Below, one piece after another: positions 35,129 to 45,573 of a stretch of DNA of 64,000 bases (its first letter is position 1; each line of letters begins with the position of its first letter). The translations under genes and the position numbers were made by a program. The stretch is taken from NCBI GenBank assembly GCA_029204225.1, contig CM055115.1, forward strand, positions 8,223,147 through 8,287,146, read 5' to 3'. This stretch comes from Diphasiastrum complanatum (taxonomy: Eukaryota > Streptophyta > Lycopodiopsida > Lycopodiales > Lycopodiaceae). The notes beneath the pieces were generated by a model that was not told where the DNA came from, did no database searches, and saw only the letters and a program-made list of their open reading frames with translations.

Positions 35129-36420
35129 TCAGAAAGGTATCAACAAGTGTTCATACTCCTTAAGGTCTATAGCATTCCATTCATCCGAAACTGCTCTTTC
35201 GGAAGCCCATTTAAAATCATCGAACCTAGATAAACATCTATATTCAAGTATTTTGATTTTGGCCTTAAATGCCAAGCAAATTAGTTTTGTCATAATAGTT
35301 TTCAAATCGTCGGTACCATCCTGGAAAATATTTTCGTAGCATTTGGAGATATCTGTTGCTTTCAATATATATATGAGTTTGGGTAAATTAAGATAAAAGT
35401 CGACAGCTGAATCACATTGCCATAGTCGGGATGTATCCCCGTTTAGGATGCTCTTGTATTTGTTTTCCTTAAGTCCTGCATCTTTCATAATGAAAAAATA
35501 CAACATACCAAGAGCACCTATCAGGAATTTTGCATGTCTAGAAAAACAACAATCATGGGCAGTTGTGATCCATCAAACTGTCTCCTTATACACCTTATTG
35601 GTGCATAGTAAGTAAGGTAATTCCCTTGAATATGTCATCAGGTAGTAACTCGCTCATAGAGGTGCTAATGTATAATTCCAAAGATTTTGAAATGAGGTTA
35701 TTTGTAAGATCATGGAAAGGGATAAAATCTGGGCTATCGAGTCTCTCTATAGCAAGTTTACGTATGAGATATATGCACATAAAACAAGGGTTATATTGAG
35801 CTTTTCAATTCCATTGACATATAAGTGCTTGGTAATCCGTTTTTGTTAATCATTGGCATTTTCTTTTTTCTGTAGTGGAATGGTGTTCCCTTGAATCCAT
35901 TTTTTGCTCTTTAGAAGTTCTAGGGCACTTTCTCTACAAAAATCAGCATGCTTATCAATATCTACACTTGAATACATAGGTAAAAGTCTCATGACTTTCA
36001 GCCATCCATAATGTAAATTAGTAGCAATACTCTGGATATTAGTATGTTGTAGTACTATATGATTGTCCTTTTTCCAAAGAGCATTTAAGGACCTTACTAC
36101 TGATTAAGCTACAATCTGTAGTCAAAACATGACCAAACTTAAAATAAAATCTTTAAAACACTTCAAAGTAGTACAAGAACATACTTGTAGGTTTTCAGCT
36201 TGAAAATTGCAGAACAATATCGCTAAAGGACTCATGTATAAAGCCGAATAACTATAATAAAATGCGAGCATAAAACTACTTCACATGAAGGGTGTCAAAC
36301 ATCCTATTGCGGTAAAGTAAATGTAGAAAGAGATTTCTCTTGGTATCATGCATAATGAGCTGCATGTGATCCAACGCATTCCTGATTACTTCCCTCCTTT
36401 CCAAAACCTCTTCGTCCTGC
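35129..36420 (-). pseudogene. Gene Y: unrecognised multi-exon gene, decayed
   Basis: Minus-strand blocks with protein-like composition. 36420-36295 gives DEEVLERREVIRNALDHM, then a His/Leu-rich helix (RNLFLHLLYRNRMF). 36110-35780 gives SIATNLHYGWLKVMRLLPMY and CRESALELLKSKKWIQGN, with a stop after KENAND. 35780-35595 gives LISKSLELYISTSMSELLPDD. 35506-35129 gives AVDFYLNLPKLIYILKATD and ends LKEYEHLLIPF before a stop. The sequence is leucine-rich and probably helical. Frame changes between blocks at ~35600 and ~35830 are not explained by clean introns, so I regard it as a pseudogene or a badly diverged copy. No family is recognised. Confidence 0.4.
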
Positions 36421-37078
36421 AAGCATATCAATCCCTATAGAAATTCAGCTTCTTGACTGGCAACCTGTTCTTTGTACCACTCCCTTGTCCTTATTTCCCT
36501 TTGTATCCAGTGAATTTTTTTCTTTTACTTTGTCCAAAGAGAACAAAGCTTGGGTTGTTGAGGTTGAAGGTGCTGGTAGATTTATTAGAGTTTTGGAAGA
36601 ATTTGTCTTGCAGTGCAGAGAGGCTAGGTCTTTTAAGCTAGATTCATTCTATTGAAACCAGTGTCAAAATGTCGATGAATTTCTGCCCATATTTGCTTAG
36701 AAAGGCAATGGGAAGACTCAAATTTGTTCATGCGAATGACATTATCAAAGGCAATGGGAGTCTCAAGAATGGAGTTTTTTTTTAAGCAACAAGTTTACAG
36801 GTCTGAACTTCTTTATCACCGTAAGATGTGCACGAACAATCCAAAGCTCGATAGGTATGGGAGCAAGAAAATTGACTGTGGGTAAGCTCCAAAGCTTGTG
36901 AAAAAGTACGGGCAGATTTGAGTTCAATAGTTTGCACAGGCACAAAAGAGACTTGGCAATTTTTGAATTGGCAAAATTTAAAAGCAATCATCAATGTCAT
37001 AGATGTCTTGAGAGAAAGTTCAAGTTGCGAGGCGCTATCTTCATCCAGTTCATCTAAAATATGAGAGGATGTGGAGAC
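36421..37078. other. Intergenic with one short coding-like stretch
   Basis: On the plus strand ~36525-36655 reads LSKENKAWVVEVEGAGRFI, then RVLEEFVLQCREARSF, and stops at TGA after DSFY. The composition is protein-like but too short to assign. The rest shows nothing. A purine-rich ATGAGAGGATGTGGAGAC immediately precedes the direct repeat at 37079. Confidence 0.3.
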
Positions 37079-38203
37079 TGCGGCTGCTGCTGCATCTCTA
37101 AGATCTATCCTCTTCCAAGGTGTAGACAGACACTTCTAACCTACTACTGATTTATAAAACATTTAGATTAATGAGCCTTAGTGCAAAATTTAGAATGAAC
37201 ATGAACAATGAATCAACATTAAGCATTCAAGATTATACACAAAGTAAAATGTGCAAGTAGCAATGTATTTTTGTCAATGATCTTTGGGTGCTGTGTGGCG
37301 TACCACACAACGTGTTGGCGCAATAGATTTCTATTTCTTACCAACTATTAAATGGTCTTGCTTACTAGTGGATGCTTGCGCCTCTCTCTTTCGAACAATC
37401 AGATGGTCTCGCTTACTAGCGGATGCTTACTATTGTTTGTCTCTAACCACAGCTCTTGTATTCACCCTGTTTATATAGGAATAGGAGAAAATGGTTTTGA
37501 GCTAATCACATGATTACAAGATCATAATAAGATTCTTCAGTTGTCCGTTTGCATCATCCCTGGAGTTTGCCACGCTAGTACTTTGCTAATCTTCCCATGT
37601 ACTAGGGTTGTGAAGATCCGCCACTTTTGTGAGCTCGTCTATGACCACAGTCGTCAGATTGCGGTTCTTCACGGTCGTGAGCCGTATCGTTTACTGGCTG
37701 CCTTCGATTGCATTTGGTTTACTTCATCAAAAACCATATGTAAGGCTCCTTCGGTAGTCACGGTGCAGTTGCTCTCGTTGGTCTCCACAACTTTGACTTT
37801 GTGGGTCCCTATGGTGGCTTCGTTGAAGTCATATTGGAGGCCTTGTGGTTGTACCTTGGTTCATTGTGACCCGTACGTGGGGCCTTGCAATTCTTTCCTT
37901 GGTGGTTTTGCTTTGTTTCGTTGTGAACAGTAAGTGAGGCCTTGCGGCTCTGCCTTGGCAGTTTGGTCTCTGCTTCATTTGTCTTCGCTTGAGGCTGTTT
38001 CGTTGACCTTGCGGTCTGCTTGAAGGCACGGTTTCACTTTGCTTCATAGTGAATCGAACATTAAACATTGCAGTTCTTTCTTGGTGGTTGTGCTTCGTTT
38101 TTCATGAACCATAAGCTAGGCTTTGCGGTTCCTACCTTGGCTTCGTTGGTCTTCACTTGAGTTGACCTTGTGGTTTGTTTGAAGGTGCAGTTTCAGTTCA
38201 TAT
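37079..38203 (+). repeat. Long direct repeat, copy 2 (~1.12 kb, LTR-like)
   Basis: Second copy of 29495-30653, in the same orientation ~7.6 kb downstream, diverged by scattered substitutions and small indels. It is preceded by a purine-rich stretch and followed, ~35 bp after similarity ends, by ATGGTATCAAGGCAC (~38240), which resembles an initiator tRNA-Met primer site. That placement suits a 5' LTR of a plus-strand element starting here, so the pair may be two separate insertions and not one element's two LTRs. Confidence 0.7.
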
Positions 38204-38374
38204 GCTAACATAGGTCTGTTTTATGTTTTAGTCCTCGGGATGGTATCAAGGCACTATAAACGTGGGTTATAAGGAGCCCCTTCCTCCCCCTAATCTATTT
38301 ATTCAAACTTTGATAATTTGCATGAAAAAAGTTGTCATGTTCCATAGTTTTGTTAATGGAACAGATCTTGCTAT

Positions 38375-38716
38375 GTGTGTGAAGTTGTTAGACCTGAAGA
38401 GAAGGTGCTATGTATTACTAACGTTTTGGATACATTACATTGGGTTAAGAGTTACTTGGAATATGGTAAAAATAAGATCGATCCCTTGGGTATCATTCAA
38501 AATTTTGTTGCTAACTTGGCTGGGATTGCTGAAAAATATGAGAGGGAAGAGAAATTTTATAGCTCTCATATTCGAAAAGTTTTCTCCTACCTTGAAATAG
38601 AAAACAACCTTCTTTCTACTGAACCTATTCCTACTTTACTTGAATCATCTCCTCTACTAGATTTCAATCTCATTCACTGTGCAGATTTAATACAGAGTAA
38701 AGGCAACTCTATCTAG
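38375..38716 (+). pseudogene. Unrecognised coding remnant, ~110 residues
   Basis: An open stretch with protein-like composition: LCITNVLDTLHWVKSYLEYG, then IIQNFVANLAGIAEKYEREEKF and a C-terminus ending QSKGNSI before TAG. A possible start lies ~110 bp upstream in another frame, and the DLAMCVKLL/RPEEKVLC overlap suggests a frameshift at ~38390. The stop falls inside the inverted-repeat sequence, so the original 3' end has been replaced. No family is recognised. Confidence 0.35.
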
Positions 38717-39182
38717 GCAAAATAGGAATTAAGATTGAAAACGCATTATTTGACACTCCATCACCGACCTCAATGTGTTTCATTTCCCCCATTATTAACA
38801 CCAGATTCCATCACAGATATCAATCAAACAGGTACATACACACGTGCGACTTGTACTTGAAAATATTAAGTATGAAAAAATCTTGCTCTCTGGTAGAGAG
38901 AGAAACCAACTATCAAGCCTCGGGTAGAGAGAGAATCCAATATGACTCAAAAATGTAGAAATCTCATTAACTCTAAAAAACTCAAGTGCATATTCAACCT
39001 ATCCATCCTTCTAATAGGAACTCATAGTAGAGTATGCTCATATCCTATTGGACCTCTTTCTCTCCTCCTCTAGATGTGATTGGATGAGTGATTTATGACT
39101 CCTCTAGTTTGATTGGACCATCTCTATGAAAATCTCTCTTTTGATTGGTCTCTTGGCCTCATGCCAACACTTTGACTTAAGT
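38702..39182 (-). repeat. LTR-like segment, inverted partner of 29088-29484
   Basis: Plus-strand AACTCTATCTAGGCAAAATAGGAA is the reverse complement of 29460-29484, and similarity continues to ~39182. It carries CTCTGGTAGAGAGAG and CCTCGGGTAGAGAGAG motifs, as in the Copia-7/8 LTRs, CACACGTGCG (~38840), and ATTGG (reverse CCAAT) boxes. Confidence 0.65.
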
Positions 39183-39269
39183 CACATATCCAATTTAATG
39201 AGGACACTTGTAGCATGCCTAACTAGCTCAAGCCACATCACAAGCTGATTTTGGCCTAACATGAAAGTA

Positions 39270-39440
39270 CAATTGTACTAGCTCGAGTTGCCTCCTAAGC
39301 CAAGGATGACCCTATCATCTACCTACACATAGATGGTAACCAAAAACTGCCTAGCACCCCCAAAACTCAAGATCCTAGATAGATAGCTTTTACATTTCTT
39401 CACAAAAGCAAGATCTGATTTCATCGTTGAACTCCATCCA
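39270..39440 (-). pseudogene. Ty1/copia RT scrap
   Basis: The minus strand gives MKSDLAFVKKC followed later by RQFLVTIYV*VDDRVILG. This resembles the copia RT active-site neighbourhood (FLV.IYVDD..ILG) with an extra stop codon between V and VDD. It is a short, isolated remnant. Confidence 0.4.
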
Positions 39441-39762
39441 GAATGTCGATGATCGAGAGCAATGCTTAGAATATTCATAGATTTGAATGTGGGAACTGCT
39501 TGGTTCGAGTTAGCATAATTGATCTTTGTCGAATTTTTGGTTCATTAATTTTGATAGAAAACATTTCAATTGTCGATGGAATCGAACAATTAGGCTTTTC
39601 TGTGTTTGTGGAGTTTGATATTTTATTGAGAGTGCATTCAGAACTCTATGCTATATTAAAATTTGGATTCTATACTTGATATTAAGATAGTATTGGCTGT
39701 CTGTTGTTCGAATATATGTTGATAACTAGGACTACATCACTCGAAATCATACCAAGTCTAAT

Positions 39763-40365
39763 AATCTCCAATATTAATTCATTTATCGTCTCTGTGAGAA
39801 CCTACAATTATTTTATCTATCTAAAGAGAACTAAGCTATAAAAGGAAGACATGATCATCATGCATAGTAAATTGCTATTTTACTTGTCGTGCAACTTCAA
39901 GTTTCAAATTTGAAGATCATTGGATTTTGACATGTTTAGGATTTTTTCGATGTTAAAAATTTTCACATGGCATCATTGCTTAGGTTGTTGATCTATATCA
40001 TTGTTCAAGTGATTTTTTTTGTTTTTCTTATATTTGAAAGGTGAAAAACAAGCTCAAAGATGTGAAGCTAGAAAGGCAATTTTTGGTGTCTTTTGGGATC
40101 ATGGCTTTATTAAGGAGCGGTCTATCTCAAAATGGCTTATTCTCTATCTTTTTAGTTCTTTACAATTCATTTGAGTTTTATTTCATCATGAGATTTGAAA
40201 TATAATTTGGTTTTGCTTTGGTTGTGATTTTTGTCCAAATTGCTACATTGGTTTTTTGTTAATGCTCATAAAATTGCCAAATAGGTAAAAGATTTTCAAA
40301 TTCATCTCGTCTTGATATTTTATGATATCTTATAAGTGATTGAACTTTATTTTTTAATACTCAGA
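39763..40365. repeat. Dispersed repeat, direct copy of 21490-22085
   Basis: TAATCTCCAATATTAATTCA through GATATCTTATAAGTGATTGA closely matches the earlier copy. A short coding-like patch (CEARKAIFGVFWDHGFIKER, ~40060-40115) is present in both, but no larger gene is visible. Confidence 0.75.
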
Positions 40366-40457
40366 GTTTATTGGAAGCACAAGATTAGTGCTTATGCATG
40401 TCATCTTCAGTTCATCATGTTTGATCTAGTTTTTCACATTCTAGTCAACATGGTACT

Positions 40458-40600
40458 TCATATCAACATAGTCTTGGAATCAAGTGATAGGTTAAAATAT
40501 TATAATTTCTCTATTTGGAATATTAGGATGAGATATTTTTTTGGTGATATAGGATCTAATGGGTATTGTAGTTGGTGTTGAAGAGAGACCTTGACAAGTG
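40458..40600 (+). pseudogene. Copia Gag N-terminal fragment (Copia-1/9 type)
   Basis: The plus strand gives VLESSDRLKYYNFSIWNIRM, then, after a frameshift, DLMGIVVGVEERP. This parallels LLDSSERLNSSNYSIWKLRM...DLIDIVNGEEDEP of Copia-9. About 45 residues survive. Confidence 0.7.
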
Positions 40601-41709
40601 CAAAGATGACTAAGGTATGAGTAATTCTTTAAATTGACAAATTCGAAAATGAAAACTTCCATAACTTGCAAGTTAAAAAATGAAACTTTTACTCATTGAA
40701 AGAAGTGCTAAGAAATGGAAATGAAAGTTTTAGAATCTGGAAGATGATTGATATTCTTTTTGTCTTTATTGCTACATATACCAAGAAAAATGTTTGGTTA
40801 CACTAATTGAATGCTAAGAAATAAAATACACAAAATGACAAAAAATGAAAGTTTAAAATCTAAATTACTCAATGAAAGTTTAAATTACTCAACACTCTTC
40901 GCTTGAAATTTTAAAACCTCCAACTTCTATAAGGTATTCATCTAATTATCATATCCTTCTAAAATTTGGACATAACTTTTGTAGGTGAATATTAAACCTG
41001 AGCCACTATCTAGTAAGTAAAAATCTTATGAAAATAATAGAAAAGAAACAAATACAAATTAGTGTCTAGTAAAGATGTATTTGTGTCATCACTTTTGAAC
41101 TTTTCATTGTTTATTGAATATATATAGGTACAACTTATTCTTGTCCTATAAATTATATTCTAGTGAAACATATACAATGAAACGTGGGCGACAAACATGG
41201 GCCCCAGGTCATGACTTTTTTTTATAGATTTTGTGAGTGATCCAAATGCTAGAAATTCTTTAAGGCTATCAAAAGGTGACAAAATCCATCATTTTACTAC
41301 CTTCAATGTTGTGTTGATTTTCCAAAATAGTACAAAATATAGATGATGTAGTTGAACCTTTTCAAAGAATGAAGAATATGACTTGTGTATCACTTGCTAG
41401 TGGCCATCATATTTTCATCATATAAATACATACATTGCCTACACTTCTTTTACACTTGAATTTCACATGCAAAGTTTAGACTTTAGCATTCACAAGCACG
41501 AATGAGAGAAGATTGATATCCATCAATCAAATTTGTTGTCAAAGCTTCTTTTTCTCATGATAGTCTGGTTAGTGATTCAAAAATCAGAACAATTTTCAAC
41601 AGTATCAAAGCCCAATACTAGTAGTACTATTACTTCTCGCAAGTTGCTTCAGAAAACACATGCCAATTCAATGCCATTTTCTTTCACAGAAACAACACAA
41701 AAAAACATG

Positions 41710-41851
<142 letters not shown>

Positions 41852-43436
41852 TTAGACAATGCTATTACTTAGGAAGTATTCTTTGTCATAATAAATTGCC
41901 AAGTATATTGTAAGTTCATAATGGTATTGTACTCTTACATCCACATTACATTGCTAAAAGCAAAGTCCAGATTTTGTATTTTCTTTTAAGAGCATTATCT
42001 TTTTACTCTTAAAATAGAGAAGTCTCTCTGATATTGAAAGTTTAGATCTAAAAAATTAAAATTATGTTTTTAATTGCAACCCACTATAGTGTAGCAAATT
42101 ATTTTTTGCAAAAGTTTACTTACTAGATAAAAAAATTAAAGATATAATGTCTTTTAAATATCATTTCTCATTTGTGAGACAATTGAAAAAAATTTCATGC
42201 TTCATTTAATCAAATCTCTTATAGAAATTTAGAAATCTGGTCTTCCAAACTTGATTTGTCAAATAAAATTGATGAAGCAGGTTTGGAATACATTTTAGTA
42301 GAGATAAAAATAAGCATTAGTCACTCTTAGAAAGATTTTTCTTTTTCTTTTGACATGTAAGAAGAGTAGAGAATAGTTTTATTTTCAATCTTTCAACATT
42401 ATTTTTAACAAGTTTAACTCAAAACGGAATTGGATGTTTGCAGCTTTTGTCTCAATGGACTGCTTTATATCTGGGGAAGGCCAAGATTGATAAAAAAATC
42501 AAAAACAAAATCTTCGATGCAGTTTCATAAAAAGGGAAAGCCAAGGCATAGTATATAGATATGTAAGGATGTGTCTAAAATAAAGCTAATTACTATTTGT
42601 TGATTCAAAAACTCATCTTGCCTTCAAAGTACTTCATTGTGTTGACAATTATTCTTTGCAAATGAAGTTTTTTCTCTTTATGATGTAGAAAAAAATAGAC
42701 AATAAATTTTCCTATAGTGTTGTATTTTACAATGACTACTTTTATGAAATTTTGTCCAACTTTTCTATATAGAATGTATTTATTTTTCTACAATATTTAT
42801 GTTGAGAATAAAAATTTATCGTTGTATATAGCCTCTATAACAATGCCTACATTAAAAAAAAGGATAATAATTCATTGTTACATATGTTTAGAATTAACTA
42901 GAATGAGTCTACCACAAAGAAAAGTGCTAAAAAATTAAAGACAATGAATGCAAACATGTGTAAGACTAGCCTATTAGAAAAACTTATTTTTAGTTATGTG
43001 AATATAATTGTTTATGAGCTTATGAGGACAAAAATTTATTTTTGTATCAGATGTGACATATTTCTTTTATTGATTACAATAAATTTTTTTCACTAGAGTG
43101 TCGTTTAAAACTATTTTATAAATTTGATTTGACATTCTTGGTGTAAAGTTTTGAAACTTCCAACTTCTATAAGGCAATTGTCAATTCTCTTATAAATTGT
43201 GACAATATGATCAATTCTCTTGAATATTGAACGCATATTTTAAATTTGTATGTTATACAAAGTTAAAATCTCAACATTCACAAACACGGAGGAGAGAAGA
43301 TGAATGTTCATAATTAATTTTGTTGCAAAGGCTTCTTCTTTTCATAGTGACCTTGTAATTGATTCAAGAATCACAACAATTGTCAACAATTATCACAATA
43401 AGACCCGCTACTAGTAGTAGTACTATTACATTTATT

Positions 43437-43780
43437 GTCAAAGTACATTATTTTGGATCTTACTTGAGTCTATCAATGAATTACAAGAGGGATTGATTGA
43501 TTGATCATAAAACAAATGCAAACTAGACACACAAAATTGAGATCTAGATTTACAATTTTACATGCATCAAACAAGAGCAATTTAGAATCATTAATCAAAA
43601 GTGATGATCACCCCACATATGTGTGGTACAGTACACAGTATGGCCTGTAGATAGTAAATGATCTTAAGGACACTTAGTTTCTGCTTAGATCCAAAAGAAA
43701 TCAAAGTACGTCGAGTTTGCCAATGAGATCTCAAAAATAATCTAAGACAGAGAGATGATGATACATAGAAAACCTCCTCC
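43437..43780 (-). repeat. Truncated E-family LTR, unit 1
   Basis: On the plus strand it begins TGTCAAAGTACATTATTTTGG and follows the Copia-6 LTR layout: a CCCCACATATGTGTGG palindrome, TACAGTACAC, GTTTGCCAATGAG and ATGATACATAGAAAACCTCC. It breaks at CCTCCCTATTG, where a plus-strand Copia-1/9-type LTR begins. Confidence 0.65.
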
Positions 43781-44464
43781 CTATTGAAATTGCACTATTC
43801 TAGTTTGACCAATTTTGGTCACATGCATTGCAATTGGCAAGATGGCCATGTAAATAGATGCCACACGTGCCAAATCATGTAGGATGATCTCCAAAGACTT
43901 CATTCCTCACATTACATTGTGATAGCATCTTTGAACTGAGGCCAAAATGTGTTTAGATAGGCTAGAGAAATTCTAAAATCTAAAAATAACATGTTTTACA
44001 TTGTTTTTGGATTTTGAAATCTTGACCCCAAGTTAGGGTGGATCCAATAACCTATTAGGTTATATATTAGGGTTAGGGTATGATAAGTTCAGAGGTGCCC
44101 TAATATGCATAGATTTGAGCTTGAAATGTATAAATGCATTACGGGATCTTCATCCAAATATGAAAAAAAATCGAGTTTTTTCACTTCTATCAACATTGTC
44201 TTTTGGTGGCGAATTCTAGCTATTGGATGTATAATTACTTTCTTTGGAAGGTACTGAAGTTATTTACATGTCTAAGAAGCTTGCTTCACTTTACTTTACT
44301 GTATTTGATCAAATCTAAGTGCCTATTGTGAGTTAAATGCCAAATTAGCTAGTTTTGGTAACTAGTCTTGATTCTAGCTCATAGTTTGGATCTAGATCTT
44401 TGATTTGTGCATCCTCCATCACTTTTAGGATTGATTGGGATTGAATTTTCTGTAAAATTTTGTC
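43781..44464 (+). repeat. Copia-9-type LTR, unit 1
   Basis: Its start (ATTCTAGTTTGACCAATTTTGG, GCCACACGTGCCAAAT) parallels the element-sense start of the Copia-1 LTR. It ends TTTTGTCA directly before TGGTATCATAGCC (44465-44477), a slightly altered initiator tRNA-Met site. The leader follows to 44827, where it is cut by a deletion. Confidence 0.7.
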
Positions 44465-44827
44465 ATGGTATCATAGCCTAATCAAAAGTGAGCTTTAGAT
44501 TTGATTTTCTCAAGCTTAGATCCTAGATTTGAGTAGTATTGGCTTTGCCCTTGCTACTAGTTGCTAATTTAGTGATTGTACTCCAGATTTGGTTTCATTT
44601 GAGTGATAATAGATAAAAGAGAACTTGTTTTGCTGAGTTATAGCTGTAGGAACCGATATTGACCCATTTCCATTCAACCAAACCAAATTAGAAAGTTCTT
44701 ATGAGTTGAATCCTGGAGTACATGTCTCCTAGTAGAGATTTTTGTAAAGATTTGAATGCCACCACTCTTTAGAAGTTTGGATCAGCCATTTTAGAGCTTA
44801 ATTAGGCCGTTCTTAGGCTTCTTAAGC

Positions 44828-45555
44828 TCACACGTGCGGACTGTCCACTACATGTACTTGTGATCTCCTAAGGTGTGTAGATGCACCAAGTTCAAGACTA
44901 GATTGAGATTCAAGATCAATCTTAAATCCTATGGCAAAAACACACTACTACATGCATTCAATCACTTCCAACTCTCACTCACACGTGTGGGAAGTATTCA
45001 AAAAATAATCTAAGTAAAAACAAGCTGCTCTCCTTGGGTAGAGAGAGAAAATGCATCATGAGCTCTCGGGTAGAGAGAGAAAGCTAGAAATCCAATAACT
45101 CACAAAATTCATAGAATCACCAAATCAATTAGATTCAAAATGAGGAATACAATGATACTAGTAGGTCCACGAGCTACCACTATGCTTAACTATGATTGGA
45201 CCATATTTTGTCACCTCTTGATCCTATTGGATCATTGATCCATGCACCTCTTAATTCTATTGGACTATATTCAAGCACACCTCAATTTCCTATTGGACCT
45301 CACAAGGTTCCACCTCTAAATCCTATTGGACCTCTTGGAATTCATCAAACAAAAACTTTACACTTGTCTACACTCTAATTGGCACGTGTTTAGCCTCTTA
45401 CTCTATTTTGGCTCAATAGTGGCATTACAAGTGGAAATGCATAATTTGCCATCTATGCCAAATTTATTCCTATCAACATCCTACACCTAGATGCTTGGTG
45501 TAAAAAACATAAGACCCCTATATCTAACATAGATAATCTTTTTCAATTCTTCACA
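44828..45555 (-). repeat. 3' LTR of Copia-7, outer ~10 bp missing
   Basis: It matches the 737-bp Copia-8 LTR but begins at TCACACGTG; the terminal TGTTGAATT is lost together with the neighbouring Copia-9-type leader. It ends CAATTCTTCACA at 45555, followed by the polypurine tract (minus-strand TTTTTTAGGAGGAG). Confidence 0.9.
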
Positions 45556-45573
45556 CTCCTCCTAAAAAATTAT

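Noticed and set aside
44045-44075. Telomere-like TTAGGGTTAGGG
   Set aside because: Only two units within an LTR, present in both tandem units; far too short for a telomeric tract, and plant repeats are normally TTTAGGG.
45196-45378. Small proline-rich 60-residue proteins repeated at 45196, 50676, 54662 and 60163
   Set aside because: They lie in the CCAAT-rich part of the LTR, antisense to the element, and their regularity comes from the ~32-bp DNA repeat.
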